Of a stretch of 64,000 bases of DNA, positions 1 to 9,379 are shown in pieces. This DNA comes from Burkholderiales bacterium Ga0077543 (lineage in GTDB: Bacteria; Pseudomonadota; Gammaproteobacteria; Burkholderiales; Burkholderiaceae_C): positions 42,245-106,244 of the forward strand of contig LNET01000026.1 of assembly GCA_001464055.1 (NCBI GenBank). The letters are read 5' to 3'. Made by a program: the position numbers and the translations under genes. Positions within the stretch are counted from its first letter, which is position 1; the number at the start of each line of letters is the position of its first letter. The notes beneath the pieces are model-generated. The model had not been told where the DNA came from, made no database searches, and saw nothing but the letters and a program-made list of their open reading frames with translations.

Positions 1-2
1 CC

Positions 3-881
3 GGGGGGGGAGCTGACCAGATGGCCCGCCTGATCCAGGGCATCATCAGCAAGAACAACCTGATGAAGGGCAACCTCATCGTCGTGAACAAGTCCGGCGG
101 CGCAGGTGCCGAAGGCTTCCTCGGCATCAAGGGCGCCCAGGGCGATCCGCACAAGATCATCATCACCCTGTCGAACCTGTTCACCACGCCCATGGCCACC
201 GGTGTGCCCTTCAACTGGAAGGACCTGACACCCGTGCAGATGTTGGCCCTCGACCAGTTCGTGCTGTGGGTCAACGCCGATAAGCCGTACAAGACCGCCG
301 GCGAGTACATCGCTGCCGTCAAGGCCGCCGGGCCCCTGAAGATGAAGATGGGCGGCACGGGTTCCAAGCAGGAAGACCAGATCATCACCGTCGGCCTGGA
401 AAAGGCCACGGGCACCAAGTTCATCTACGTTCCCTACAAGGGCGGCGGCGAAGTGGCGGTGCAGCTGGTCGGTGGCCACATCGACTCGACCGTGAACAAC
501 CCGGGCGAGGCCGTGTCCCAATGGCGTGGCGGCAGCGTGCGCCCCCTGTGCGTGTTCGACGACGAGCGCATGCCCTACAAGGCCAAGATCACGGAAACCA
601 TGTCCTGGAACGACGTGCCCACCTGCAAGGAGTCGGGCATCCCCACCGACTACGTCATGCTGCGTGGCATCTTCATGGCCCCGGGTGTCACACCCGCGCA
701 GGTGAAGTACTTCGACGACCTGATGAACAAGGTTCGTGCCACGACCGAGTGGAAGGAATTCATGGAGCGCGGCGCCTTCAACACCACCAGCATGTCCGGC
801 GATGCCTTCCGCAAGTGGCTGGAGAGCGCTGAAGCGACCCACCGCACGCTGATGACCGAAGCCGGCTTCATGGCGAAGTGA
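3..881 (+). CDS. tctC: Tripartite tricarboxylate transporter substrate-binding protein, TctC/Bug family (5' end outside window)
   Basis: Periplasmic solute-binding component of a TctABC carrier; Bug/TctC proteins capture small carboxylates for the TctA/TctB membrane pair. The reading frame is open to the first base of the window and starts with GGGADQ, part of the family's conserved PGGGAD loop after the first strand, so the signal peptide and first 40 or so residues are missing; the ATG at 21 is internal. The later YKGGGE motif and the C-terminal KWLESAE region also fit the family. tctB and tctA follow on the same strand. Given oxc/frc downstream, oxalate or a related acid is a plausible ligand, but this is inferred from context only. 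Confidence 0.93.
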   Translation, partial: GGGADQMARLIQGIISKNNLMKGNLIVVNKSGGAGAEGFLGIKGAQGDPHKIIITLSNLFTTPMATGVPFNWKDLTPVQMLALDQFVLWVNADKPYKTAGEYIAAVKAAGPLKMKMGGTGSKQEDQIITVGLEKATGTKFIYVPYKGGGEVAVQLVGGHIDSTVNNPGEAVSQWRGGSVRPLCVFDDERMPYKAKITETMSWNDVPTCKESGIPTDYVMLRGIFMAPGVTPAQVKYFDDLMNKVRATTEWKEFMERGAFNTTSMSGDAFRKWLESAEATHRTLMTEAGFMAK

Positions 882-957
882 TGGCTGCTGGCCGGGCCGT
901 CTTTCGACATTCGCCGCCCGGCCCGCTCGACCTCACCCATTTTCCCTGATTGAAGAT

Positions 958-977
958 TCCGGGCCCATGTGCCCGGA
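958..977. other. Inverted repeat in the tctC-tctB gap
   Basis: TCCGGGC and GCCCGGA form a perfect 7-bp stem with a 6-nt loop about 80 bases after the tctC stop. There is no T-tract. Such hairpins often protect the 3' end of a highly expressed binding-protein message or lower expression of the downstream membrane genes; that role is inferred. Confidence 0.45.
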
Positions 978-1059
978 CCCATCGGCGGGGCCTTTCAGGC
1001 CCGCGCCGGGCCGCAGGCTTGCCGACGCTCTGCGCCCTACGAGCAAGAAGGACACCGAC

Positions 1060-1596
1060 ATGTCAGACCACCAACACGACGAGCAAGACGCCGAGCAAGA
1101 CGACACCCCGGCCGTTGCCCAGAACAACACGGTCGACGCCGTGGTGGCGGGCCTGCTGCTGATGCTGGGCGCCTTGGTCATCTGGGAAGCGCGCCGGCTC
1201 GGCGCGGGCTGGACGAGCGATGGCCCGGGATCGGGCTACTTCCCCTTCTACATCGGCGTGCTCATCTGCATTTCCAGCGTCGGCATCATGTACCAGGCGC
1301 TGTTTTCTAAATCGCGCGACACCAGTACCTTCGCCACCGTCAAGCAGACCAAGCAGGTCGCTTCGGTGCTGCTGCCCGCGGCTGCGTACGTGCTGGCCGT
1401 CACCTTCCTGGGCCTGTATCTGGCGTCGGCCATCTACATCGCACTGTTCATGATCATCCTGGGCAAGTACTCGCCCGTGAAGAGCGTGGCGGTGGGACTG
1501 GGCGTGACCGTGTACTTCTTCCTGATGTTCGAGGTCTGGTTCAAGGTGCCGCTGTGGAAAGGCACCCTCGACCCGACCCGGTTTCTCGGCTATTGA
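1060..1596 (+). CDS. tctB: Tripartite tricarboxylate transporter small membrane subunit, TctB family
   Basis: Small integral-membrane subunit of the TctABC secondary carrier, 178 residues. A polar, acidic N-terminal tail (about residues 1-22) precedes four hydrophobic segments, starting with VDAVVAGLLLMLGALVIW; the GSGYFPFYIG stretch after the first helix is typical of TctB. The ATG at 1060 was chosen because AAGAAGGA lies just upstream; a longer frame from 967 would add a Pro/Arg-rich leader with no homology-like features. It sits between tctC and tctA and should form the membrane complex with TctA. Confidence 0.9.
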   Translation: MSDHQHDEQDAEQDDTPAVAQNNTVDAVVAGLLLMLGALVIWEARRLGAGWTSDGPGSGYFPFYIGVLICISSVGIMYQALFSKSRDTSTFATVKQTKQVASVLLPAAAYVLAVTFLGLYLASAIYIALFMIILGKYSPVKSVAVGLGVTVYFFLMFEVWFKVPLWKGTLDPTRFLGY

Positions 1597-1623
1597 CGCG
1601 CGCCCGCCCCGGAGTTCCACCTC

Positions 1624-3153
1624 ATGAATGAACTGAATTCACTGTTGAACGGCTTCGCCGTCATCATGACGCCGATGAACCTGGGCCTGATGGTCCTGGG
1701 TATCGTGCTCGGCGTCCTGATTGGCGTGTTGCCGGGCCTGGGCGGCGCCAACGGCGTCGCCATCCTGCTGCCGCTGACGTTTTCGATGTCGCCCACCTCG
1801 GCCATCGTGATGTTGTCCTGCATCTACTGGGGGGCGCTGTTCGGTGGTGCCATCACATCCATCCTGTTCAACATACCGGGCGAGCCCTGGTCGGTGGCCA
1901 CCACCTTCGACGGCTATCCACTGGCACAGAAAGGGCGGGCCGCTGCCGCCCTGACGGCAGCCTTCACCTCATCGTTCATCGGCGCGCTGGTGGCGGTCAT
2001 CATGATCACCTTCCTGGCACCGCTGGTGGCGAAGTTCGCCTTGAGATTCGGGGCGCCGGAATTTTTCTCGGTCTACTTACTGACCTTCTGCAGCTTCGTG
2101 GGCATGGGCAAGGGGTCGCCCTTCAAGACCCTGGTGGCCATGGCCCTGGGCTTCGCGCTGGCTGCCGTGGGACTGGACACGGTGACCGGCCAGTTGCGCT
2201 TGACCTTCGGCTCGTCCGAGTTGATGCGTGGCTTCGACTTCCTGATCGCGGTGATCGGCCTGTTCGGCATCGGCGAGATCCTGCTGTCTATGGAGGAAGG
2301 CCTGAAGTTCTCGGGGAAGACGGCCAAGATCAACCCGAAGGTGGTGTGGGAGACCTGGAAGGAACTGCCGCGCTACTGGGCCACCTCGTTGCGCAGCTCT
2401 TTCGTCGGCATCTGGATGGGCATCACCCCGGGCGGCGCCACACCGGCCTCGTTCATGAGCTACGGCCTGGCAAAGAAGTTCTCGAAAACCGGCTCGAAGT
2501 TCGGCACCGGTGAAGTCGAAGGCATCGTCGCCCCCGAGACCGCGGCCCACGCCGCTGGCACCGCTGCCATGCTGCCGATGCTGGCACTCGGCATCCCCGG
2601 TTCGCCCACGGCCGCCGTGCTGCTGGGTGGCCTGCTGATCTGGGGCCTTCAACCCGGCCCGCTGCTCTTCGTCGAGCAGGCGGACTTCGTCTGGGGCCTG
2701 ATCGCCAGCATGTACCTGGGCAACCTGGTCGGCCTGATCATCGTGCTGACCACGGTGCCGCTGTTCGCGTCGATCCTGCGCATCCCGTTCTCGATCATCG
2801 CGCCTGTGATCATCGTGATCTGTGCCATCGGGGCCTACACGGTGAACACGGCCATGCTCGACATCTGGTTCATGCTGCTGTTCGGCGTCATGGGGTACGT
2901 GTTCAAGAAGCTCGACTACCCGATCGCCCCGCTCGTGCTGGCCCTGGTGCTGGGCGGCAAGACCGAAGACTCGTTCCGCCAGGCCATGCTGGTCTCGCAG
3001 GGCGAACTGAGCATCATGTTCTCGAACCCGCTGGTCGGTTCGATCACGACGCTGGCGCTGATCATGCTGTTCTGGCCCCTGCTGTCGAAGCTGATGGCCA
3101 TCGTGCGCAAGCCCAAGGCCGACGAGTTCGCCGCCCAGCGGCCGGTTGACTGA
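1624..3153 (+). CDS. tctA: Tripartite tricarboxylate transporter large permease, TctA family
   Basis: Large membrane subunit of the TctABC carrier, 509 residues, with about 11-12 transmembrane helices. The N-terminal motif GVLIGVLPGLGGANGVAILL and the repeated GITPGGATPAS and ALGIPGSPTAAV motifs are hallmarks of the TctA family and line the substrate path in this fold. A GGAG Shine-Dalgarno sequence lies ten bases before the ATG. The gene is 27 bp after tctB, and a kinase-like gene follows 15 bp after its stop, so all belong to one transcription unit. Substrate specificity cannot be read from the sequence. Confidence 0.95.
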   Translation: MNELNSLLNGFAVIMTPMNLGLMVLGIVLGVLIGVLPGLGGANGVAILLPLTFSMSPTSAIVMLSCIYWGALFGGAITSILFNIPGEPWSVATTFDGYPLAQKGRAAAALTAAFTSSFIGALVAVIMITFLAPLVAKFALRFGAPEFFSVYLLTFCSFVGMGKGSPFKTLVAMALGFALAAVGLDTVTGQLRLTFGSSELMRGFDFLIAVIGLFGIGEILLSMEEGLKFSGKTAKINPKVVWETWKELPRYWATSLRSSFVGIWMGITPGGATPASFMSYGLAKKFSKTGSKFGTGEVEGIVAPETAAHAAGTAAMLPMLALGIPGSPTAAVLLGGLLIWGLQPGPLLFVEQADFVWGLIASMYLGNLVGLIIVLTTVPLFASILRIPFSIIAPVIIVICAIGAYTVNTAMLDIWFMLLFGVMGYVFKKLDYPIAPLVLALVLGGKTEDSFRQAMLVSQGELSIMFSNPLVGSITTLALIMLFWPLLSKLMAIVRKPKADEFAAQRPVD

Positions 3154-3168
3154 AGCAAAGGAATCGAC

Positions 3169-4002
3169 ATGCCCGTCATCGCATTGACCCAGGGAATGGG
3201 CTCGCTGGCCCAGGACGTCGCCGAAGCGCTGGCCGACGAGCTCGGCCTGTCGACCCTGCAGCACGAAGTGGCAGAACGGGTGGCGGAGAAGATGCACGTG
3301 TCGCGCAGCCTGATCAACCGGCTGCGCACAGGCAAGGCCGGCGCGATCGAACGGCTGCGCAGCGACCGCCAGGCCATGGCCCTGTACTCGGCAGAAGAGG
3401 TTCTGGAAGCTGCCGCCAGAGGCAATGTGGTCATCCGCGGCTGGGGCGCCACGCAACTGCTCCGGCCGGTGCCGCACATTCCCTGCATCCGCATCATGCG
3501 GCCTTTCGACAAGCGCGTGCAGTGGCTGATGGACGAGATCGACACCGACGACAGAAGCGTCGCCGAGGCCGAGATCAGGCGCAGCGACGAGGCCAATGCC
3601 ACCCGCATGCAGGACCAGTTCGGCGTCACCTGGAACGAGCCGGTGCTTTTCGATGCCGTGCTCAACACCGACCGCCTGAGCGTGGCCACCTGCGTGGACA
3701 CCATCCGCACGCTGCTGTCTCGACCCGAATTCGAGGAAACCCCTCAGTCGCGAGCCCTGCTGCAGGGCCTGGCGCTGAGCGCCAGGGTGCGGGCCTCGCT
3801 GCGTGCCCATGAAGACACGCAAGGTGTCGACATCACCATTTCAAGCCACGAAGGCGCGGTAAGCCTGAGCGGCATCGTTGCCAGCGCCGAGGAAAAATCC
3901 GCGACGGTTCAGGTCAGCACGGCCGTGGCCGGTGTCCAGTCGGTCGACGACCAACTGCGCGTGATGTCGCGTTCGAAGCTCTTCCCCTCGAATCGCCAAT
4001 GA
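3169..4002 (+). CDS. Cytidylate kinase-like protein fused to a C-terminal BON domain
   Basis: 277-residue protein. Residues 1 to about 190 resemble the cytidylate kinase-like family, beginning VIALTQGMGSLAQDVAEAL; the usual Walker A Lys-Ser/Thr is absent, as is common in this family, so ATP use is uncertain. Residues about 200-270 form a BON-type domain (VDITISSHEGAVSLSGIV then AGVQSVDDQL), normally found in periplasmic or lipid-binding proteins. No signal peptide or membrane segment is visible, so it should be cytosolic. AAAGGA precedes the ATG, and it follows tctA by 15 bp, which suggests a link to the transporter operon. The function is unknown; a regulatory or stress-response role is possible. 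Confidence 0.72.
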   Translation: MPVIALTQGMGSLAQDVAEALADELGLSTLQHEVAERVAEKMHVSRSLINRLRTGKAGAIERLRSDRQAMALYSAEEVLEAAARGNVVIRGWGATQLLRPVPHIPCIRIMRPFDKRVQWLMDEIDTDDRSVAEAEIRRSDEANATRMQDQFGVTWNEPVLFDAVLNTDRLSVATCVDTIRTLLSRPEFEETPQSRALLQGLALSARVRASLRAHEDTQGVDITISSHEGAVSLSGIVASAEEKSATVQVSTAVAGVQSVDDQLRVMSRSKLFPSNRQ

Positions 4003-4040
4003 GCCGTTCCCGCGTCTGCATCAGCGGCCGCCCGGGCCGC

Positions 4041-4649
4041 TCAGATCTTGCCGCGCTGCTTCAGGCGCGACAGCGTCTCGGCCGACAGGTTCAGGTAGGC
4101 CGCCAGTTCCTTCTTCGGAATACGTTCTGCGAGCTCCGCGTGCTTGCGCATGAAACGGTGTACCCGGCCCGGTGCGTCCAGCAGATGTAGCGTGATCGTA
4201 TGGGCCATGATCTCGCTCATCAGTCGCATGACCTCGTATTCGAATTCCAGCTTGAAGCGCGGGTGCCGGTCGAGGAACTCCACCCACTGCGGCATGGGCA
4301 ACTTCGCCACACGGGCCTTGGTCACGCTGACAATGGCGTAAGGCGTGGGTGTGTTCAGGCGCCAGGCGGCGTAGCTGGTCTCGATGCCGCGCTCGTCGGT
4401 GAAGCGCAAGATCATTTCTTTGGCATCGGCGCTGGTCACCACGCGCTTGAGGATGCCTTCGAGCAGAAAATACTGCTCCATCGCATGCACGCCCTGGTGC
4501 AGCAGGTAGTCGCCCTTGGCGCAGTCCACGATCACCAACTGCGGGCCGAGGTCGTTCCATTCGGCGTCGCTCATCGTCTTCAGCATGTCGTTCTGCCGAA
4601 GCTGCAGTCGGATGATGTCCCTCTCGGTGTGCTGCGCCAGCGGAATCAT
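4041..4649 (-). CDS. Crp/Fnr-family transcriptional regulator
   Basis: 202-residue regulator with an N-terminal cyclic-nucleotide-binding-like beta-barrel (about residues 15-130, GDYLLHQG motif), a dimer helix and a C-terminal winged helix ending ELAAYLNLSAETLSRLKQRG. The recognition helix has the E..SR pattern that FNR uses to read TTGA half-sites. There is no N-terminal cysteine cluster, so it is unlikely to hold an Fe-S cluster. It is divergent from oxc, and the shared 141-bp gap contains a perfect TTGAC-N4-GTCAA palindrome. It is therefore the likely local regulator of the oxalate genes and of itself; whether it activates or represses is unknown. Confidence 0.88.
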   Translation of the reverse strand: MIPLAQHTERDIIRLQLRQNDMLKTMSDAEWNDLGPQLVIVDCAKGDYLLHQGVHAMEQYFLLEGILKRVVTSADAKEMILRFTDERGIETSYAAWRLNTPTPYAIVSVTKARVAKLPMPQWVEFLDRHPRFKLEFEYEVMRLMSEIMAHTITLHLLDAPGRVHRFMRKHAELAERIPKKELAAYLNLSAETLSRLKQRGKI

Positions 4650-4669
4650 CGGAAAAAACGTTGCATCGG

Positions 4670-4692
4670 TCGCTTCATCGCTCGCTTCATCG
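4670..4692. repeat. Tandem 11-bp repeat beside the crp-like start
   Basis: TCGCTTCATCG occurs twice (4670-4680 and 4682-4692), one base apart, just upstream of the Crp/Fnr-type start codon. It could be a small tandem duplication or a second regulator-binding region; nothing else in the sequence decides between these. Confidence 0.4.
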
Positions 4693-4711
4693 ATCAGTCA
4701 ATTCTCGAATC

Positions 4712-4725
4712 TTGACCGCAGTCAA
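4712..4725. promoter_or_regulatory. FNR/Crp-type operator TTGAC-N4-GTCAA
   Basis: A perfect palindrome TTGACCGCAGTCAA, matching the FNR consensus layout TTGAT-N4-ATCAA at the TTGA/TCAA core, lies between the divergent Crp/Fnr-type gene (start 63 bp away) and oxc (start 66 bp away). The neighbouring regulator carries the E..SR recognition residues expected to bind such half-sites. The site is directly visible; its use by this regulator is inferred. Confidence 0.68.
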
Positions 4726-4790
4726 CAGCCAGGACAAACCGTCACTTTTACCATAAGCAGCGTCATCATCGCTGTATCCCGGAGCCTGTC

Positions 4791-6539
4791 ATGTCCGCAA
4801 ATCTCGCCCCTGTCTCGTCCCCCACCGAAGAGTCGACCATGACCGACGGCTTCAACCTCGTCATCGACGCACTGAAGCTCAACGGCATCAAGACCATCTA
4901 CGGCCTGCCCGGCATTCCCATCACCGACCTGACCCGCAAGGCGCAGGCTCAGGGCCTGCGCGTCATCTCCTTCCGCCACGAACAAAACGCCGGCAATGCC
5001 GCAGCCATCGCCGGCTTCATGACCGGGCAACCTGGCGTGTGCCTGACCGTGTCGGCCCCAGGCTTCCTGAACGGCCTGACCGCGCTGGCCAACGCCACGA
5101 CCAACTGCTTTCCGATGATCCTGATCAGCGGCTCCAGCGAGCGCGAGATCGTCGACCTGCAGCAGGGCGACTATGAAGAGATGGACCAGGTGGCGGTGGC
5201 CAGGTCGCTGTGCAAGGCCGCGTTCCGGGTGCTGCACGCCGAAGACATCGGCGTGGGCATCGCGCGCGCCATCCGCTCGGCGGTCTCCGGCCGCCCCGGC
5301 GGCGTGTACCTGGACCTGCCGGCCAAGCTGTTCTCGCAGGCGATGGACGCCGCGGCTGGCGCAGCTTCGCTGATCCAGGTCGTCGACCCGGCACCGCGCC
5401 AGATTCCGGCCCCCGACGCCGTCAAGCGTGCGCTCGACCTGCTCAAGGGCGCGAAGAAACCCCTGATCCTGCTCGGCAAGGGTGCGGCCTATGCACGCGC
5501 CGACGCAGACATCCGCGCGCTCGTCGAACGCTCGGGCATTCCGTACCTGCCCATGTCCATGGCCAAGGGCCTGCTGCCCGACACCCACGAACTGTCCGCG
5601 GCAGCGGCGCGTTCCTACGTGCTGCCCGAGGCCGACGTGGTGCTGCTCGTGGGCGCGCGCCTGAACTGGCTGCTGTCGCACGGCAAGGGCAAGACCTGGG
5701 GCGGCAAGGACCACAAGGCCTGGGGCGGGCAGAAGTTCATCCAGATCGACATCTCGCCTACCGAGATGGACAGCAACGTGCGCATCGACGCACCGCTGGT
5801 CGGCGACATCGGTTCCTGCGTTTCTGCACTGCTGGCCGGCATCGACGCCAAGTGGCCCAAGCCGCCGGCCGAATGGCTGAACGCGGTTTTCGATCGCCGC
5901 AACAAGAACGTGGCGAAGATGGCCGAGACCCTGGCCAAGGACCCCAAGCCGATGAACTTCCACAGCGCACTGAACGTGGTGCGCGACATCGTCAAGGCCA
6001 ATCCCGACGCGATGCTGGTCAACGAAGGCGCGAACGCGCTGGACTTCACCCGTTCCATCGTCGACATGTACAAGCCGCGCAAGCGCCTGGACGTGGGGAC
6101 CTGGGGCGTGATGGGCATCGGCATGGGCTTTGCCGTCGCCGCTGCGATCGAGTCGGGCGAACCCGTCATCGCCATCGAAGGCGACAGCGCCTTCGGCTTC
6201 AGCGGCATGGAAGTGGAAACCATCTGCCGCTACAACCTGCCGGTGTGCGTGGTCATCTTCAACAACAACGGCGTCTATCGCGGCACTGATCAAAATCTGA
6301 GCGGCGGCGCCGATGTCGCGCCGACGGTGTTCGTCAAGGACGCGCGCTACGAGAAAATGATGGAAGCTTTCGGCGGCGTGGGCGTCTACGCCACCACGCC
6401 GGCTGAACTGCGCAAGGGCATGGAAGAGGCCATCCGCTCGCGCCGGCCCACGCTCATCAACGCCATCATCGACGAGACCGCCGGCACCGAGAGCGGCCGC
6501 ATCACCAGCCTGAACCCGGCAGCCGCCGCAAAGAAGTAA
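4791..6539 (+). CDS. oxc: Oxalyl-CoA decarboxylase
   Basis: Thiamine-diphosphate enzyme that decarboxylates oxalyl-CoA to formyl-CoA in the cytosol, 582 residues against about 568 for the Oxalobacter enzyme. Visible family features: N-terminal PYR domain with the catalytic-type glutamate in [16 protein letters not shown], a central domain, and the C-terminal ThDP/Mg site [20 protein letters not shown] with [14 protein letters not shown] sequence lies nine bases before ATG 4791; an internal ATG at residue 17 (before TDGFNL) would also fit the family start. It is followed 65 bp later by frc, which regenerates oxalyl-CoA, so the two form the core oxalate catabolic cycle. Expression is probably governed by the palindrome at 4712-4725. 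Confidence 0.95.
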   Translation: MSANLAPVSSPTEESTMTDGFNLVIDALKLNGIKTIYGLPGIPITDLTRKAQAQGLRVISFRHEQNAGNAAAIAGFMTGQPGVCLTVSAPGFLNGLTALANATTNCFPMILISGSSEREIVDLQQGDYEEMDQVAVARSLCKAAFRVLHAEDIGVGIARAIRSAVSGRPGGVYLDLPAKLFSQAMDAAAGAASLIQVVDPAPRQIPAPDAVKRALDLLKGAKKPLILLGKGAAYARADADIRALVERSGIPYLPMSMAKGLLPDTHELSAAAARSYVLPEADVVLLVGARLNWLLSHGKGKTWGGKDHKAWGGQKFIQIDISPTEMDSNVRIDAPLVGDIGSCVSALLAGIDAKWPKPPAEWLNAVFDRRNKNVAKMAETLAKDPKPMNFHSALNVVRDIVKANPDAMLVNEGANALDFTRSIVDMYKPRKRLDVGTWGVMGIGMGFAVAAAIESGEPVIAIEGDSAFGFSGMEVETICRYNLPVCVVIFNNNGVYRGTDQNLSGGADVAPTVFVKDARYEKMMEAFGGVGVYATTPAELRKGMEEAIRSRRPTLINAIIDETAGTESGRITSLNPAAAAKK

Positions 6540-6604
6540 CCGCCGTTTCTGCATCCGTTTTCGGCACTCGTTTCCGTCATTTACCCAAGCAAGGAGCATT
6601 ACCC

Positions 6605-7879
6605 ATGTCTGACAATCTTCCCCTCAAGGGCATCAAGATCATCGACTTCACCCACGTGCAGGCCGGCCCTGCATGCACGCAGCTGCTGGCCTGGTTCGGT
6701 GCCGACGTGATCAAGGTGGAACGCCCCGGCTCTGGCGACGTCACGCGCAGCCAGCTGCGCGACATCCCCGGCGCCGACGCCCTGTACTTCACCATGCTCA
6801 ACAGCAACAAGCGCTCGCTGACGCTCGACACGAAGAAGGCCGAAGGCAAGGCCGTGCTCGAGAAGCTGATCAAGGAATCCGACGTCATGGTCGAGAACTT
6901 CGGCCCGGGCGCACTCGACCGCATGGGCTTCACCTGGGAGCACATCCAGAAGCTCAACCCCGGCATGATCCTGGCATCGGTCAAGGGCTTCAGCGACGGC
7001 CACCACTACGAAGACCTGAAGGTTTACGAGAACGTGGCGCAGTGCGCGGGCGGCGCAGCGTCGACCACCGGTTACTGGAAGGGCGAGAACTCCGGTCCCA
7101 CCATTTCTTCGGCCGCACTCGGTGACTCGAACACCGGCATGCATCTGGCCATCGGCATCCTCACCGCCTACATCGGCAAGCAGAAGACCGGCAAGGGCCA
7201 GAAGGTGGCCGTGTCCATGCAGGACTCGGTGCTGAACCTGTGCCGCGTGAAGATGCGCGACCAGTTGCGTCTGGACAAGGTGGGCTACCTGGAAGAGTAC
7301 CCGCAGTACCCGCACGAGATGGAAGCCTTCAAGGACGGCGTGGTGCCGCGCGGCGCCAACGCCGGCGGCGGCGGCCAGCCGGGCTGGATCCTGAAGTGCA
7401 AGGGCTGGGAAACCGACCCCAACGCCTACATCTACTTCACGGTGCAGGGCCATGCCTGGGAACCCATCTGCGACGCACTGGGCAAGCCGGAATGGAAGAC
7501 CGACCCGGCCTACACCACCGCACAGGCCCGCCAGCCGCACATCATGAACATCTTCGCCACCATCGAAGACTTCATCAAGGACAAGACCAAGTTCGAGGCG
7601 GTGGACATCTTCCGCAAGTTCGACATTCCTTGCGCGCCCGTGCTGTCGATGAAGGAATTGCTGCACGACAAGTCGCTGCGCGCCAGCGGCTCCATCGTCG
7701 AAGTGCCGCACAAGGTGCGTGGAAGCTACTTCACGGTGGGCAGCCCGATCAAGTTCTCGGGCATGAAGCCTGAAGTCACGGCTTCGCCGCTGCTGGGTGA
7801 GCACACCGACGCCGTGCTCGCCGAACTGGGCTACTCGGCCCAGGAAATCGCCGCGATGCACGAGGTCAAGGCCGTCTGA
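6605..7879 (+). CDS. frc: Formyl-CoA:oxalate CoA-transferase
   Basis: Class III CoA-transferase, 424 residues (Oxalobacter Frc is 428), that moves CoA from formyl-CoA to oxalate, giving formate and the oxalyl-CoA used by Oxc. The catalytic aspartate is in [10 protein letters not shown], and the mobile glycine loop GGGGQPGW that protects the aspartyl-CoA intermediate is intact. The N-terminus ([20 protein letters not shown]) and AGPxCTQ motif are typical. A strong AAGGAG lies nine bases before the ATG. It is co-transcribed with oxc, and a rho-independent terminator follows 36 bp after its stop. Confidence 0.95.
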   Translation: MSDNLPLKGIKIIDFTHVQAGPACTQLLAWFGADVIKVERPGSGDVTRSQLRDIPGADALYFTMLNSNKRSLTLDTKKAEGKAVLEKLIKESDVMVENFGPGALDRMGFTWEHIQKLNPGMILASVKGFSDGHHYEDLKVYENVAQCAGGAASTTGYWKGENSGPTISSAALGDSNTGMHLAIGILTAYIGKQKTGKGQKVAVSMQDSVLNLCRVKMRDQLRLDKVGYLEEYPQYPHEMEAFKDGVVPRGANAGGGGQPGWILKCKGWETDPNAYIYFTVQGHAWEPICDALGKPEWKTDPAYTTAQARQPHIMNIFATIEDFIKDKTKFEAVDIFRKFDIPCAPVLSMKELLHDKSLRASGSIVEVPHKVRGSYFTVGSPIKFSGMKPEVTASPLLGEHTDAVLAELGYSAQEIAAMHEVKAV

Positions 7880-7914
7880 TCCAGCCCCGGCCTGCAGGTT
7901 TTCGAAGCATGAAC

Positions 7915-7941
7915 ACGGCGCCTTGTAGGCGCCGTTTTTTT
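7915..7941 (+). terminator. Rho-independent terminator after frc
   Basis: ACGGCGCC, a 5-nt loop and GGCGCCGT form a perfect 8-bp GC-rich stem followed by a run of seven T residues (7935-7941). It separates oxc-frc from the second CoA-transferase gene, which therefore needs its own promoter within 7942-8092. Confidence 0.93.
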
Positions 7942-8092
7942 ATCGCGAACCGCCCGGGGCTGCAGCAGACCACCCGGCCGGCCCGTTCAGGTACGGCCGC
8001 GACCAGGGGCCTTGGCAGCGACGCCTGAGGCTATCCTGCGGCGCGGCGCCACCCGGCGTGGCCAGGCATTCCAGACTTCCAGGACCTCCGAC

Positions 8093-9340
8093 ATGGGCAA
8101 AGCACTCGACGGCGTTCGCATTCTCGACTTCACACATGTTCAATCCGGCCCCACCTGCACACAGTTGCTGGCCTGGCTGGGTGCCGACGTCATCAAGGTT
8201 GAACGCCCGGGCGAAGGCGACGCCACGCGCAAGCAACTGCGCGACATTCCCGGCGTGGACAGCCTCTACTTCACGATGCTGAACCACAACAAGCGCTCGG
8301 TCACGATCAACACCAAGTCGCCCGGCGGCATGACGGTGCTGGACCGGCTGATCAAGACTTGCGATGTGATGGTCGAGAACTTCGCACCAGGGGCGCTGGA
8401 GCGAATGGGCATCACCTGGGACCGCATCCAGGCCCTGAATCCGCGCATGATCGTGGCGTCAGTGAAGGGCTTCGGAGCCGGCCCTTACCAGGACTGCAAG
8501 GTCTACGAGAACGTGGCGCAATGCGCTGGCGGCGCCGCATCCACCACGGGCGAGGTCGACGGCATGCCGATGATCAGCGGCGCCCAGATCGGCGACAGCG
8601 GCACCGGCCTGCACCTGGCACTGGGCATCGTCGCGGCGCTGTATCAGCGCCACGGCAGCGGCCGGGGCCAGCAGGTGCTGGCACCGATGCAGGACGCAGT
8701 GCTGAACCTGTGCCGCGTGAAGCTGCGCGACCAGCAGCGCCTGGAACGCATGCACACGATGCACGAATATCCGCAATACCCTGACGGCAAGTTCGGCGAC
8801 TCGGTTCCGCGTGCAGGCAACGCCTCGGGCGGCGGACAGCCCGGCGCCATCCTCAAGTGCAAGGGCTGGGAAACCGACCCCAACGCCTACATCTACTTCA
8901 TCACGCAGGCTGCGGTCTGGCCGGCCATCTGCCGGGTGATCGGCGAGCCCGGCTGGATCGACGACGAGGCCTATGCCACACCGCAAGCCCGCCTGCTGCA
9001 CCTGAAGCCGATCTTCGGGCGCATCGAGCAGTGGACGATGAGCAAGGACAAGTTCGAGGCGATGGACATCCTGAACGAGTTCGACATCCCTTGCGGACCC
9101 ATCCTGTCGATGAAGGAAATCGCCGAAGAACCTTCGTTGCGTGCCAGCGGAACGGTGGTCGAGGTCGACCATCCAGAACGGGGCAAGTACCTGAGCGTGG
9201 GCAACCCCATCAAGCTGTCCGACAGCCCCACCGAGGTGACCCGCTCACCCTTGCTGGGCGAGCACACCGACGCCGTGCTGTCCCAATTGGGCTTCAGCGC
9301 GTCGGAAATCGAGGCCCTGCGTGCCGAGGGTGCGATCTGA
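8093..9340 (+). CDS. Second formyl-CoA transferase-like class III CoA-transferase
   Basis: 415-residue paralogue of the preceding frc, clearly similar along its whole length: [20 protein letters not shown], catalytic aspartate in [10 protein letters not shown], glycine loop SGGGQPGA, then [17 protein letters not shown] shared with Frc. The first glycine of the GGGGQP loop is Ser here, and the residue after the loop differs, so a changed acceptor acid is possible. ATG 8093 was chosen because it aligns with the Frc start; the longer frame from 8012 adds an unconserved leader. It is separated from frc by a terminator, so it is probably regulated on its own. It may act on oxalate or on another small dicarboxylate. 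Confidence 0.86.
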   Translation: MGKALDGVRILDFTHVQSGPTCTQLLAWLGADVIKVERPGEGDATRKQLRDIPGVDSLYFTMLNHNKRSVTINTKSPGGMTVLDRLIKTCDVMVENFAPGALERMGITWDRIQALNPRMIVASVKGFGAGPYQDCKVYENVAQCAGGAASTTGEVDGMPMISGAQIGDSGTGLHLALGIVAALYQRHGSGRGQQVLAPMQDAVLNLCRVKLRDQQRLERMHTMHEYPQYPDGKFGDSVPRAGNASGGGQPGAILKCKGWETDPNAYIYFITQAAVWPAICRVIGEPGWIDDEAYATPQARLLHLKPIFGRIEQWTMSKDKFEAMDILNEFDIPCGPILSMKEIAEEPSLRASGTVVEVDHPERGKYLSVGNPIKLSDSPTEVTRSPLLGEHTDAVLSQLGFSASEIEALRAEGAI

Positions 9341-9359
9341 AACAGTCCCGGCCAGAGGC

Positions 9360-9379
9360 AAAAACCGGAACTCCGGCTT
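9360..9379 (-). terminator. Probable terminator of the 9379-9735 gene
   Basis: Read on the minus strand, AAGCCGG, AGTT and CCGGTTT form a 7-bp stem with one G-T pair, ending in five T residues. It begins at the stop codon of the reverse gene. It is short but has the right shape and position. Confidence 0.55.

Noticed and set aside
2077..3822. 581-codon reverse open frame over tctA and the kinase-like gene
   Set aside because: His/Gln/Arg-rich low-complexity protein antisense to clear genes; a by-product of high GC content.
4722..6599. 625-codon reverse open frame over oxc
   Set aside because: Antisense to oxc, which has all family motifs; composition is that of a shadow frame.
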